In this document: piece after piece, positions 43,581-56,236 of the stretch
Numbering within the stretch: the stretch's first letter is position 1
Layout of the letters: every line of letters starts with the position of its first letter
From: Haliotis asinina
Taxonomy: Eukaryota > Mollusca > Gastropoda > Lepetellida > Haliotidae
Assembly (NCBI RefSeq): GCF_037392515.1
Contig: NC_090295.1
Span: 19,794,001 to 19,858,000, forward strand
Reading direction: 5' to 3'
DNA length: 64,000 nucleotides
Position numbers and translations under genes: made by a program
The notes under the pieces: model-generated
Told to the model about the DNA's origin: nothing
The model's input: the letters and a program-made list of their open reading frames with translations, nothing else
The model's database searches: none

Positions 43581-45061
43581 GACCAACCAACAACCAAATC
43601 TTATGACAAGCAAAGGTGCTGAAGACCAGGTCTGTCCACTGATTCTCATTGAGCTTTACTGTACTCAGAAATTGTTCAGGTTCTTTGAGCTTAGATGACA
43701 TTGCTTCTGGACACAGTCTTCCCCTGAGGGATTCCAGATGGTCATATATGTCTCAGCATTTTCATCTCTCTGTTATGTTTGTGTTATACACTGTAGACTG
43801 TCCCAAATGTCAACAGCTTCTTGTTCAATGTACTTTTTATGTAATAGAATTTACAATAACAGACTTGATGTTTGATCACATTAGTTTATCCTGATTACCT
43901 TCAATAATTGTACATGGCAAAGTCATTGAAATATGAGATAGTGTTTCTGATGCACATTTGGGAGGGAGGGAGGAGGTAGATGAAAATGTTGTAATTTCCA
44001 AATGGAAACAAAGGGAAAAGGTGTTGTTTAATTTCAGGTGGTTTAAAGACGGAAATGAATTTAAATGACATTATTCATGGGTATATGGTCATCATTTGAT
44101 TCTTGATTTGTTGGAGACGAATTAATTTTATCTTGTGATTTAGAGAGAGTACATTCTTTTCTTACACAAGACTTTGAAGTTTGCAGAAAAATGATTTTTG
44201 ACTTTTATATTCATAACATTTTGAATGTCAAATGCCATGTGATCATTCAACTTCAAATGTCACAAAAACTTAGTCTGCATACTATTTAGTCTTAATATTT
44301 TCTAAATCTACTGAACAAGAGTTAAAGCCTTGCAAGACAGATTTTTTAAAACTCCTTGTATATTATTGGCATAAATTATATACATAATGGTTATTTGTGA
44401 TAGACAGGGAGAGTGACAGGGTATTCTCACAGTATACCAGTTGTGCCATAAGTACCCTTAAAAGTGATCATGTAATTCATACTTTTTGGGTTGCATTTCA
44501 TGCAAAATGTGATTGTACAATGTATGTCCAGCACACAGCCCCAAGTAACATAGAATCTGCAGTAACCTGGTCCACCTCTTAGTGGCCATTATCAGACCAT
44601 TTTAGTGTTTACTGGTCGTTTGCTGTTAGATCATTTTCTCCAACTTGATACTGCCCACACATAGGATCTGTTTTGAGAAGTAGCTTTATGTCACGTATCA
44701 TAAGCCAGAAAAATAATGTTATTCTATATCCTTATCTGACACTTATCATGTCTTGAAGACATCTTGCCATATAGGATGTGGCTGCTAGGGCCAATTTGTA
44801 GACAAGTGTCCATGTTAGTCCAGCAAGTCATCTTGTCATGTTGTATGTCCAGATTTGTGTGTTTTATTGCGTGTTTTATTGTTTTATTTGTGGCCTTGAT
44901 GACCAGTTTCACTGAACAAACTGTGCTTGTTTGTTTAATGACAAAGCTGCTATTACATGACACATATTTTTGTTGAAAGAATAAATTTTGAAATAAATTA
45001 AACTGACTGTGTTGTGATTGTGTTCAGGTTTGTTGTATTATGGTATCTCAGTTGTACAATT
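43581..45061. other. Non-coding, nothing recognised
   Basis: AT-rich. It ends with closely spaced AATAAA signals (about 44981 and 44993), which would suit a transcript end on the + strand, but no exon precedes them that I can support. Confidence 0.4.
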
Positions 45062-45321
45062 TATTGTGTAACAGTGAGTGGGTGAGTGAGTTTAGTTTTA
45101 TGCTGCACTCAGCAATATTTCAGCTATATGGTGGCGTTCTGTAAATAATCGAGTCTGGACCGGACAATCCAGTGTTCCGATGACGTGCCAACCAAGTCAG
45201 CAAATCTGACCACCTGATCCCGTTAGTCACCTCTTACAACAAGCGTAGTCGCCTTTTATGGCAAGCATGGATTGTTGAAAGCCTATTCTACCCCGGACCT
45301 TTATGGGTCTATTGTGTCACA
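45062..45321 (-). mobile_element. SINE-like family A copy, internal-deletion form, with duplication
   Basis: Element 45074-45309 between TATTGTGTAACA (45062-45073) and TATTGTGTCACA (45310-45321). It has the same deletion as the copy at 886-1133: AATCCAGTG joins directly to TTCCGATGACG. Confidence 0.85.
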
Positions 45322-45689
45322 ATGAACATGACATTGTACTAGATAATGTCATGAGCACTGACCCACATAATGTGGGTTCAATCTACCAAGTCATGTAGTT
45401 GGGATGTCACCATTTACCAATTCACCAATGCACTGGTGCCTTGTGGATACACGATTCATGTGATTTTATGTCAAGTTTTTTTACACATATTAATTAATTT
45501 TTTAGTCTAAACACTTTTCGTTTCGTGTAGATTTTACATAAAACAGCAAACACAATTTGCTGAGAGTGAGTGATGGGTGCTTAGCTGACGGGTAGCTGTC
45601 CTTTAGCAGTTAATCTCTACTTGCAAAATGACTTGGATTAACCATGCAGTATGGCGGTAGAACAACAGCCTATTCTTCCAAATCATGGA

Positions 45690-45830
45690 TTTGCCTCTGG
45701 ACAAATGTTCTTACCTAGTGTGAGTAAACATAATGGGTTGGACAAATGTTCTTACCCAGAGTGAGTAAACATGTTGGGGTGGACAAATGTTCTTACCAGA
45801 GTGAATAAACAAGCTGGGTTAAACAGGGCT
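45690..45830. repeat. 42-bp direct repeat, three copies
   Basis: Three units of GGACAAATGTTCTTACC, GAGTGAGTAAACA and TGGGTTGG, with small differences. Confidence 0.75.
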
Positions 45831-45903
45831 TTGAACAGTCCCTAACACCAAGGTGGGTCTGCTTAATGTTGTAGGGAAGTTCAAAGTGTATTTAGGAAGA
45901 ACC

Positions 45904-46053
45904 AGTGGGGAGAAGGCTAGCCCAGTGGTTATAGGGTTTGTTCATCACACCAAAAACCTGGGTTTATTAATCTCCACGCTTGAAGTCCATATCTGGTGTC
46001 CCCAGCTGTAAAATTACTGGAATATTGCTAAAAGTGGTGTAAAACTAAACTCC
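45904..46053 (+). mobile_element. SINE-like family B copy, diverged
   Basis: AAGGCTAGCCCAGTGGTTAT, CATCACACCAAAAACCTGGG, AAGTCCATATCTGGTGTCCC, ATTACTGGAATATTGCTAAA and AGTGGTGTAAAACTAAACTC. Confidence 0.75.
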
Positions 46054-46080
46054 CTATGATGATCCTGGTTAAAACTGATC

Positions 46081-46375
46081 TTCAGTTGTAAGAAGCTACT
46101 AGTGGAATCATGTTTTCAGGCCCTTGACTTGGGTGATGCATGTCACCAATTTCGGTTGCATGATTGATGCTCATGATGTCAATCACTTGATTGTCTCGGC
46201 TGTTTGAATGGTGCTAACGATGTCAATCACTGTTTGATTAAGCCCAGGATGTCAATCACTGGATTGTCTGGGTTACTTGATTGATGCTCATGATGTAAAT
46301 CACTGGAATGTCTGGCTCTGTCTTGATTACTTACAGACTACTGTTATATAGTTGAAGCAATACTGAGTGTGGCCA
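46081..46375 (+). mobile_element. SINE-like family A copy with internal tandem expansion
   Basis: The normal core GATGCTCATGATGTCAATCA followed by CTGGATTGTCTGG is present in four tandem-like versions at 46163-46315, spaced about 45-50 bp. TTGATTACTTACAGACTACT and the tail TTGAAGCAATACTGAGTGTG follow. Confidence 0.7.
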
Positions 46376-46871
46376 AACAAAGAAACAACAACTCAGAATG
46401 GCGAAACTCACATGCCAAGACATAAAATCCAGAAACAGCCGGAATCATGGTTCATGATGGCCAAGGGGATCTGCACAGCGAATCCTACGTGTCCCATCTT
46501 AGGCTAAATAAAAAAAGTGAAATGTTCTTGGACACAAAAGTGACGCGCCAATTTGTGCGCGTAAGAATTCTTTTTATTACCATTTCAAAATGTAATTTTG
46601 ACTTGGCCGCGTCCCGATCATCCATTTGTCCGCTAAAAGAATGATTGTCTGTAAGAACGAGTGTGGCTATGTCTACAAGTCATTAACACGTTCTAAACTT
46701 CCCAAGCTGTATTTCTGAGCGAAAACAAATTATGTTCCTCCCTCGTCACTTTTTTTTGCTATAAAAAAGATTGTGAAAAGTCCTACCGCCATCGTCGATT
46801 TGAAACAAATGTGCCCGAGAAACATTTATTTTTTTAGCTGCCTTACCCAAAATCCTGAATGGCATGGGTTT

Positions 46872-47081
46872 GTGAGTGAGTGTTAACCTCCCTCCATATA
46901 GGGTCGGTCTGTAAATAATGGAGCCTGGACCGGTCAGTCCAGTGATAAACATAAGCAGCATTTTGGATAAGACGGCATGTGTCAACCAAGTCAGTAAGCC
47001 TGACCACCCGATCTCTTTAGTCGCCTTAAACAACAAGCATGGGCTACTGGAGGCCATTTCTAACAAGGATCTTCACCGATC
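46872..47081 (-). mobile_element. SINE-like family A copy, diverged
   Basis: GTGAGTGAGTGTTAACCTCC, GGTCGGTCTGTAAATAATGG, ACGGCATGTGTCAACCAAGT, GCCTGACCACCCGATCTC and GGATCTTCACCGATC. Confidence 0.75.
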
Positions 47082-47445
47082 ATGTCAAGTTAGCGCCCAC
47101 TGAATAATCAAATCAGGGACCAAATGTGTGTGTCAATGACTGTATTACTGAGTGATTGAATAACACAACCCGTGACAGGCATACTAGTGGATGCTACATA
47201 TCAGGGGAAGAGGACGCTTCACGTAAAGGATCCAGACAACACCATCACCAACAAGAAGTTGTTATCGTGGAAGTTGCAACCAGATGATTCGTTATGAAAA
47301 ACACAGATTCGTAGTTTTCATTAAAAAACCGGGCTTGCACATTATTGTTGCTAAAAAGGTTGGGCAAGCCCTCAAAACTATCTAAATAAAAGTATTGCAA
47401 ACTACTTGGCCTGCACGAACAAAATGCATTACTTTGTGCCTGAAT

Positions 47446-47560
47446 AAAATAAATAAATAAATAAATAAATAAATGAATGAACGAACGAACGAACGAACGA
47501 ACGAACGAACGAACGAACGAACGAACGAACGAACGAATGAATGAATGAATAAATTAAATT
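47446..47560. repeat. Compound tetranucleotide microsatellite (AAAT)n(AACG)n(AATG)n
   Basis: About seven AAAT units, then about 16 AACG units, then AATG units. All three differ by one base, indicating interrupted expansion of one ancestral run. Confidence 0.95.
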
Positions 47561-48593
47561 AAATCTATCATAGAATACCTAAACGTCGCTCTCACAAAAT
47601 ATCAAAATCGTAAGATTTGTCAGTACATGTATTGAACTCAGCATGTCAGCATGTTTTTAGTCAACACTCGTATATATCAGAATGTGTAGTTAGTTTTATT
47701 ACATGTGATCGAGTACAGTAGGAATGAATGAGGGTTCAGTTGACGATGGACGTAAGCCTTCAGGTCACATATGTCGTTTGGTGCCGCCATCTCTGTGTCT
47801 CAGGCGAGTAGCCAACATCGGGTATGTTGTACACATAAGCGCTGTGGTCTGCTGTGCTGTTCAAGACCCACTGGATACGTCTCAACAGCTTTCGGTAAGG
47901 AATCGCCCTTGACGAGAAAATCACACCATTGTTAGAACTCTTGGGAAAATGGACACGATATTGTTTCGTGATGAAATCTTAGATTAATGTCGGTACGTTT
48001 AAAGCACAGACGGATGCTTAATGAGATTTAAACCGGACAATGTAGTTGAACCATATAATCCACGGAATAACATTTTCTCTTTATTCGTTTAATGAAAGGG
48101 GAAAAAAAACGCTTCTCAAGTTTTACAACTTCCGGTGTGTTCCAAGACTCGGGCAAGAGGTAAGGAAGCATTCTTTTCATACGTTCACACTCACGCCAGT
48201 TTTATTGACGGATTGTTATCTTTATGTCAGTGCTGATGTGAATATTACGGTCCGTAGGCCCCAAAACACGAAACATAAATCAAGACCTAATCACAGTGGG
48301 TGTATACATTTGACAATTTAACTTGTCATTGTAACAGCTGTGAAAAAAATAAGATAGATAAGTTGCATCAGATAATGATAGTGATTTCATTGATCAAATA
48401 TTGTATTATTTCATCTTATGTGAACAATGGTATTACAAAGCTAAGTCAGTGGTATGTTCAGTTCAGTAATAGTTTCAACACACAACCTTCTCGTGACAGA
48501 AGTGTCTGGCATTGTATTAAAAGTGATTGAAACACTCGGAAAATCTGTTTTGGTCTTCGAAAAATTGATGGCATACCTGTTGTTCCAACTACC

Positions 48594-48728
48594 ATCATCA
48601 CCACCACCACCACTACTACTGCTGCTGCTGCTACTACTACTTCTACTACTGCTGCTGCTGCTGCTGCTACTACTACTACTACTACTTGTACAACTGCTGC
48701 TACTACTACTACTACTGCTGCTGCAGAA
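48594..48728. repeat. (CAC)n(ACT)n(GCT)n trinucleotide repeat
   Basis: Alternating runs of ACT and GCT triplets after a short CAC run. The Leu-rich frame across it is an artefact. Confidence 0.9.
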
Positions 48729-49090
48729 TATCAGGGCATTGAAACAATCATGGTATTGAAGAATATCAGACCACTGAAGTAATCATGGTATTGAAGAACA
48801 TCAGGGCATTGAAGTAATCATGGTATGACAGAATATCAGAGCACTGAAGTAATCACTACATTGCAGGAATCAAGGGGTTGAAGGAATCATATCTTTGACT
48901 TAATCACAGCATTGAAATGTCCAGCCATTGAAATAATCATGACATGGAAGTAATCCTAACAATGAATTAAACAAGACATTGAATCAATCAAGACACTGAA
49001 TCAATCAAGACATTGAATCAGTTAAAGCATTAAAGTAATCACAGTACTGAATATAATTATAAAACACATTAAGGTTATCATGACATCTGA
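48729..49090. repeat. Degenerate repeat of (CATTGAAGTAATCATGG)
   Basis: More than a dozen loosely spaced copies of A.TGAA.TAATCA.G, roughly every 19-40 bp, decaying towards 49090. Confidence 0.65.
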
Positions 49091-49566
49091 GAAACCAATG
49101 CACTGAAGATACCAGGGTGTAGGATTAATCACAACATTGGCGCTTTGAGATCTAAACACCACTTTTGCTGATTTATTTTCCAAACAGACTCTTTAGTTAA
49201 CTGAAGTGACCTTCAAGGGTTTGTTTCACAGGCTGATTGAAGTGAGAATGCATAAATTTTGGCTCAATCAAGGATTTTGTCCCCCTTATTTAGAACTTTC
49301 AGGTATCTCTATGTTGCCTGTCTTCACTGTACCCTTCACTATTCACTTAACTACAATGCAAAGGCTCAAGATTTTCCCAAAGTTTTTTCACATTTTCAGT
49401 TGAAATAGTCATTTAATTCTTCCATAATCAAACACTTTAGAAACTAGTCATTAGTCAAATCTCTTTAGAATGAAAATAATTTCCAACTTTGATGCCCTCA
49501 GAGTCAGCAAGTGTTCCTTTTCAAATAGACATAACCTTCAACAGGGATACAGATTCCTTTGATCCA

Positions 49567-49706
49567 GTGTGGTTGGGTAGCCTAATCATTAAAGTGTCCT
49601 CACAGAACGCTGAAGTTTGTTTGATTCCCCACATGGGTATAATGAATGAAGCCCATATCAGCAGCGGTATTGCTGAAATAAAAGTGTCAAACCAGACTCA
49701 ATCAAT
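49567..49706 (+). mobile_element. SINE-like family B copy
   Basis: TGTGGTTGGGTAGCCTAATC, AACGCTGAAGTTTGTTTGAT, TCCCCACATGGGTATAATG, GAAGCCCATATCAGCAG and GTCAAACCAGACTCAATC. Confidence 0.75.
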
Positions 49707-50644
49707 CTTATAGTCCACTCAACATATCCTCCACGTTTTGTCGTTCACATTGGGTTGTCATCATTCTGTTTGGGTATTCAGTATAAATTTAATTTCTTAT
49801 GTGCAGTTTATTGGATTTTGAAACTGCTGTGGACAGTTCTGGAAATGATTTGACTTCTAGACTGTTTTTGTAAGTTCTAGGGCGGAGGGGCAGTCTATTG
49901 GTTAAATGTCACATACAGCATAAAAAACAACTTTGCAGATTCTGATACCTTTCGGTTTGCACTTTCCAAAACAAATCATCAAATATGCCAATTCAACCTA
50001 TAAGCCTATAAAAAACGTGAAGAAAAACAGCCTGTGAATTCAGAGTTCAAGTGATTCACTAATTTTTTCCCAGCGCAGGAGGAAAAAGTGGTTTCAACAG
50101 CTATGCTGCGCTGCGCTCAACATGCATGCGCAGTCTGTAGTTTTGTTGAGCTTGAAACAGTATGCCTGCCCAGAGTGTGAGGTTGTGAGCAGTAATCTGA
50201 TCTTAGTTGTGTACACAAACAAGTAAATAATCTACTGGTTGCATAAAAAACCAAAACATGATGATTGTGATAAGCAGACTCTGTCACAGAGAAAACTCCA
50301 AGTCTGGTTTGTTGACACCTATATGTCTGCCTGCCTGTCTGCTAATGACAATATGCAGTGTGCAACTTCATTCACTGACCACATGCAATTTGAAATTAAC
50401 ACCTATTGGTCTTATAAGCCATAAACAAAGAGTCGGCGCAGCATACTGGCAAATGAACCAGCTCTGACTGGGTTCGGTATCGTGTCTGCTTCGTTTCGAA
50501 GGGAGACAAACCCAAGTACAAAATATTGCACTTTTGAATTGCAATTATAAGCTTATAATTTTGTCTATGTGTTTTTTCACAATCATCAATGTATTTTATA
50601 TATCGCGAAAAAGTGATAACTGTATTTAATTATGTCTGATTTTT
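49707..50644. other. Non-coding, with one family B scrap
   Basis: The only feature is GGGCGGAGGGGCAGTCTATT GGTTAAATG at 49880-49909, a family B head scrap. Confidence 0.4.
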
Positions 50645-50793
50645 GGGTTGCAAAAAAGCATTTGCTCGTCATGCTGCAGACCTAGGTTCGATTTCCCCAT
50701 GGGTACAATATGTGAGGCCAGTTTCTGGTGTCCGCCTGCTGTGATATTGCTAGAATATTGCGAAAATTGTCATAAAGCCCAAATCACTCGCTC
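50645..50793 (+). mobile_element. SINE-like family B copy
   Basis: GCTCGTCATGCTGCAGACCT, AGGTTCGATTTCCCCATGGG, AGTTTCTGGTGTCC, GTGATATTGCTAGAATATTG and CAAATCACTCGCTC. The A-box half is eroded. Confidence 0.75.
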
Positions 50794-51780
50794 TGTACGT
50801 TGTAATGTTATATGTTGCTTAAACTCAATAACAATGACATATGACACAGTTACTTAAGGCAATTAATGCTGCACATCTGTGTATATGTTGCACATTAAAC
50901 ACTTTTACTTACTTGAGATGCCTGCAATCACTCGATTTCACCCACCAACAATGATTATGTTTCAATATCGATTGTAAGTGCATTTGGGCATTTAACTCAA
51001 TGTAACAGAATTCACGAATATCTATTATACAAGCACTCAGAGCAAAGAAATGATCTTTAAACACATCAACTTGCTTTCCTTACACAAGATACACAAATAT
51101 TTCTTGTCATTTATAGCAACAAAAGCTCTTAAGAGCCATTTGCCAGATATAATGTGAAACATTACCAGAGACTTAGTATGTACGGGATATAAAAACAGAG
51201 CAAGAGAGAGCAAATAACATGAAAATATCATACGGAAATGGAGCTAAACCTTAGTCTGACTTGTAATCAGACACAAAGTATCGACAGCCTGTTTCACTAC
51301 AATGCTGAATATCCTATATGTGTTTTGAATCTGAACATGTTCAAGTTTTCACTGAATATTGATTACTCTGTGTATGTCCACAGACAGATTCCCAAAGGAG
51401 ATTATCAGTCCACATGCGCTCACTCACTCACTCAACATGCTTAAAATATATGTTGGTGTTGCTGTGGTTGTGCACACTGGTGTGATTGATTAACCTGGAT
51501 TTAGACCTTGACGAGCAGGGGTAATTGTGACTGATTTAGATGGGATTGTGTCCCAGATGATTTCATCAGTGATTGTGAGTGCTTGGCAAAATTGCTTAGT
51601 GTTAAGCTTGCCTTGACATTTTGTCAATATGAGCCATAATAATGTCCTTCCGTAGGTCCATCAGTCCATGAGGACTGGAAGTCTCTTCTTCTCTGAACAT
51701 TCTAAACATCGTAATAATTTTCATGTACATTTGACATAAGCCAAGTGACCCATTGTACATGAATTTCATTGTACTTTACC
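50794..51780. other. Non-coding, nothing recognised
   Basis: AT-rich DNA leading into the 127-bp array. Confidence 0.45.
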
Positions 51781-51825
51781 TGCCACCATATATAGTTTTA
51801 CAGGTATTTAGAGTACTTTTATTGC

Positions 51826-53760
51826 AGCTAGGTGTTTGTTATTGTTGATACCAGGTGTATTTCATCCAACTCCAGATATTTACAGAAACAAGGTGTGCTA
51901 TTATTGATGCCAAGTGGAATCTAGATGTACAAACACAAGGTTACTTATATTGATCTAGGTGTTTGTTCATTGTTGATACCAGGTGTATTTCATCCAACTC
52001 CAGATATTTACAGAAACAAGGTGTGCTATTATTGATGCCAAGTGGAATCTAGATGTACAAACACAAGGTTACTTATATTGATCTAGGTGTTTGTTATTGT
52101 TGATACCAGGTGTATTTCATCCAACTCCAGATATTTACGGAAACAAGGTGTGCTATTATTGATGCCAAGTGGAATCTAGATGTACAAACACAAGGTTACT
52201 TATATTGATCTAGGTGTTTGTTATTGTTGATACCAGGTGTATTTCATCCAACTCCAGATATTTACGGAAACAAGGTGTGCTATTATTGATGCCAAGTGGA
52301 ATCTAGATGTACAAACACAAGGTTACTTATATTGATCTAGGTGTTTGTTATTGTTGATACCAGGTGTATTTCATCCAACTCCAGATATTTACAGAAACAA
52401 GGTGTGCTATTACTGATGCCAAGTGGAATCTAGATGTACAAACACAAGGTTACTTATATTGATCTAGGTGTTTGTTCATTGTTGATACCAGGTGTATTTC
52501 ATCCAACTCCAGATATTTACGGAAACAAGGTGTGCTATTATTGATGCCAAGTGGAATCTAGATGTACAAACACAAGGTTACTTATATTGATCTAGGTGTT
52601 TGTTATTGTTGATACCAGGTGTATTTCATCCAACTCCAGATATTTACGGAAACAAGGTGTGCTATTATTGATGCCAAGTGGAATCTAGATGTACAAACAC
52701 AAGGTTACTTATATTGATCTAGGTGTTTGTTATTGTTGATACCAGGTGTATTTCATCCAACTCCAGATATTTACGGAAACAAGGTGTGCTATTATTGATG
52801 CCAAGTGGAATCTAGATGTACAAACACAAGGTTACTTATATTGATCTAGGTGTTTGTTATTGTTGATACCAGGTGTATTTCATCCAACTCCAGATATTTA
52901 CAGAAACAAGGTGTGCTATTACTGATGCCAAGTGGAATCTAGATGTACAAACACAAGGTTACTTATATTGATCTAGGTGTTTGTTCATTGTTGATACCAG
53001 GTGTATTTCATCCAACTCCAGATATTTACGGAAACAAGGTGTGCTATTATTGATGCCAAGTGGAATCTAGATGTACAAACACAAGGTTACTTATATTGAT
53101 CTAGGTGTTTGTTATTGTTGATACCAGGTGTATTTCATCCAACTCCAGATATTTACGGAAACTAGGTGTGCTATTACTGATGCCAAGTGGAATCTAGATG
53201 TACAAACACAAGGTTACTTATATTGATCTAGGTGTTTGTTCATTGTTGATACCAGGTGTATTTCATCCAACTCTAGATATTTACGGAAACAAGGTGTGCT
53301 ATTATTGATGCCAAGTGGAATCTAGATGTACAAACACAAGGTTACTTATATTGATCTAGGTGTTTGTTATTGTTGATACCAGGTGTATTTCATCCAACTC
53401 CAGATATTTACGGAAACAAGGTGTGCTATTATTGATGCCAAGTGGAATCTAGATGTACAAACACAAGGTTACTTATATTGATCTAGGTGTTTGTTATTGT
53501 TGATACCAGGTGTATTTCATCCAACTCCAGATATTTACGGAAACAAGGTGTGCTATTACTGATGCCAAGTGGAATCTAGATGTACAAACACAAGGTTACT
53601 TATATTGATCTAGGTGTTTGTTATTGTTGATACCAGGTGTATTTCATCCAACTCCAGATATTTACAGAAACAAGGTGTGCTATTACTGATGCCAAGTGGA
53701 ATCTAGATGTACAAACACAAGGTTATCTATATTGATCTAGGTGTTTGTTCATTGTTGATA
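51826..53760. repeat. 127/128-bp tandem array, 15 units, with higher-order structure
   Basis: Fifteen near-identical units begin CTAGGTGTTTGTT and run through GTATTTCATCCAACTCCAG, AAACAAGGTGTGCTATTA, GATGCCAAGTGGAATCTAG and CAAACACAAGGTTACTTATA. Spacing is 128 bp where TTGTTCATTG occurs and 127 bp where TTGTTATTG occurs. Diagnostic variants (CATT or ATT; CAGAAAC or CGGAAAC; ATTATTGA or ATTACTGA) repeat in a four-unit order. Diverged outlying units lie at about 53908-53990. There is no coding frame and no SINE within. Confidence 0.95.
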
Positions 53761-53904
53761 CTACAGGCATGTATCATTAATCCGACTTCATATTGTGTTA
53801 TTAATGAGGATGTCAGACTAAATAAATGAGACAAAATTACGTTTATTCAATTTGTTACCAACAAAAGCGGTTTGTCAGATAAATGGAGGTTGGATTAACA
53901 AGAC

Positions 53905-54075
53905 TCGACTGTAGGTGTATTTCATCTAACATTAGATATTTACTGAAACAAGGTGTGCTATTGTTGATTCAAGTTGGACTCTAGATGTACTTTTACAAAC
54001 AACAGTTGCACTTTTATAATGGCTCTAGGTGCATTTCATCTGACACCAGATGCAGTTTTACAGATAAGAAGTGTA
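53905..54075. repeat. Diverged outlying units of the 127-bp array
   Basis: AGGTGTATTTCATCTAACAT, TACTGAAACAAGGTGTGCTA, GGACTCTAGATGTAC, and again CTCTAGGTGCATTTCATCTG match the array unit at lower identity. This is the expected pattern at the ageing edge of a tandem array. Confidence 0.7.
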
Positions 54076-55290
54076 CTTTTATTGGTGCTTGTTGCACTGG
54101 CAACAGAACAAAATGTATTCTTTGCCATATCTTGACCACAGTGAGCTTTGTTAATATTCATTTTAAATGGGCCAGAGTACTGTCAATTAAATATATATGA
54201 GTGTTGGCAATTATCCTACTAAATATACCTTTTCCCTTTTGCACGTCTTACTTTGATAGATACAGGTGAAAACACTTCTTTCCTTAAAAAATCGTGAATG
54301 TTCAATTCTAGTCATATTGAATATTGAACTGAAAGTTTCGGTCCATCAGTCTATCTGTTCAAACTTAAGAAGTCTTTCAGAATGTGTTCATAAAACTTTC
54401 ATTTAATGATGAAAACTTCAAAATATATATATTTTGTTGAACATGTTGAAAAAGCAGTTTAAAGTGGCCAAATGTCACATGTTTGTTATCACTAATTAAG
54501 TAAATGTAATACCGAATGTAACATATTTGGCGTATATTATTGCATATAAGTATAACATGGTTGGTTGTTTTTGTTTGTTTTTAGAATCTGTGAAAATTGG
54601 ATTTGCATTTGCAAACTTCACATCCAATGGAAAATGATGCATCTACTCTAAAGTGATGAATACAGTTTGGCAAACCTTGACAACACTGCATGCAACAGTT
54701 ATTGATGTACGCAGCAATTGTTTACATTCCACATATGGCAAGTGTCCTCTGTTGGAAGCTCAGCCTGCCACTCGAAGTTTTTATGTTTGATTTCAGGTAA
54801 GGATTATTAAGTATTTTATTGCATCAACAGGAAGCAAAGGTGAGTGCATATGCCCCAAAAGATATAATATAAATTATTGCAAAATATTGTCAAAAATGTG
54901 TGTCATTGTGCTCATATTGAATAATCATTTATACTTGAAATTGTAAGTTATTTTGTTGGTGTTAAAATAAAAATCCATTTCTTCATGGCTGTTAATGGCA
55001 GCCAATTAAGGCATCCATAAAATGTCATATGTCCTTGTTTTTTATGCTGACAGCAATATTGCTGAAGGCTCCACTACACTATATCAGAATCACATGCTTC
55101 CTGAGCAAGGACCGTATAGAGACAACTCAAATGGACAGAGGCCTGTGACAGCTGTGACTGAATGAAATAGTGTAAGATGTTTTTGTATTTTAAAAGCACA
55201 TCCATACAGTAATTAAAACTGACCACAATTTTAAGTATTTATTGCTGTCATTTTTATCACCATCACTCACTTACTTAGCTAATTTCAGAT
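54076..55290. other. Non-coding, nothing recognised
   Basis: AT-rich sequence without supported genes or repeats. Confidence 0.45.
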
Positions 55291-55543
55291 CATTCTGTAA
55301 ATGAGTGACTTTAGTTTAGTTATATACCGTACTCACCCATATACCAGCAATGTGGCAGCGGTCTGGATCAGGCAATCCAGTGATCAACAGCATGAGCATC
55401 GATCTGCACATATGGGAACTGATGATATGTCTCAACAAAGTCAGCGAATCAGACCACCTGATCCCATTAGTCACCTGTTATGACAAGCATGGGTTGCTGA
55501 AGGGCAATTCTAACCCCAGCCTTCATGGATACATTCTGTAAAT
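55291..55543 (-). mobile_element. SINE-like family A copy with perfect 12-bp duplication
   Basis: CATTCTGTAAAT at 55291-55302 and 55532-55543 flank an element reading GAGTGACTTTAGTTTAG to CCAGCCTTCATGGATA. The AGCTATATGG and TAAATAATCGAG blocks are lost. Confidence 0.82.
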
Positions 55544-55644
55544 AATTATATGTGTGGTCTCTATTAGGACCAAAAATATACTTGACATTTTATATTCTAT
55601 GAATTACAGAATGTTTTCAGAATGAAGTGGGATAGAAGATTGGT

Positions 55645-55809
55645 CAATAAAAACTTGAGTCTGGACCAGTGATTGATATGAGCATAAGTCCATATAGTTG
55701 GGATACTATCATGTTTTAACGGTGTCAGTGATCCTAAACACCTGATCTTGCCAGCTGTCTCTGGACGAGCATGAACTGCTGAACACCTAACATGGATCTT
55801 CAGGGGTTC
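55645..55809 (-). mobile_element. Family A fragment, diverged
   Basis: GAGTCTGGACCAGTGATTGA, TATGAGCATAAGTCCATA, GTGATCCTAAACACCTGATC, GGACGAGCATGAACTGCTGA and GATCTTCAGGGGTTC. Confidence 0.6.
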
Positions 55810-56236
55810 AGAAATTTGTACTTGTTGGAAAGAATCTAGTTTGATGTGATCAGACTCAGACAGAGGGTCATCATAACCCAATAATGTGAGACGATGCTTA
55901 TAATATCAGTTACTTAGTTGTCTTGTCCAGATTTGATTTATACAAATAATTACAACATCCCATAAAATAGTATATGTCTGAATGTAGTTTTAGAATGAGA
56001 AAACATTTTGAAAAGGTAAATATACTCTACTCATTAATGTTAAAGGAACAGTGAATATATCTGCAATTAATTTATTCTCAGTGACATCAGAAATGGGCCT
56101 TACAAAGACACAGACCTCTTTGATTACCTCATACCCTCCTCTCTCACACAGCAATATGTCTAAATATTTGTGTATTGGTGAGTGGCCTGTTTTTGGCAAG
56201 GTTCTATTTAATTTGTTGAAAATATAATGAGGAAGA

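Noticed and set aside
47724..47896. Possible first exon ending at CTTTCG then GTAAGG
   Set aside because: Two frames are open with different ATGs and a good donor exists, but neither peptide is recognisable and no downstream exon joins.
51826..53760. CRISPR-like array
   Set aside because: Repeats are contiguous, with no unique spacers between short repeats, and the genome is eukaryotic.
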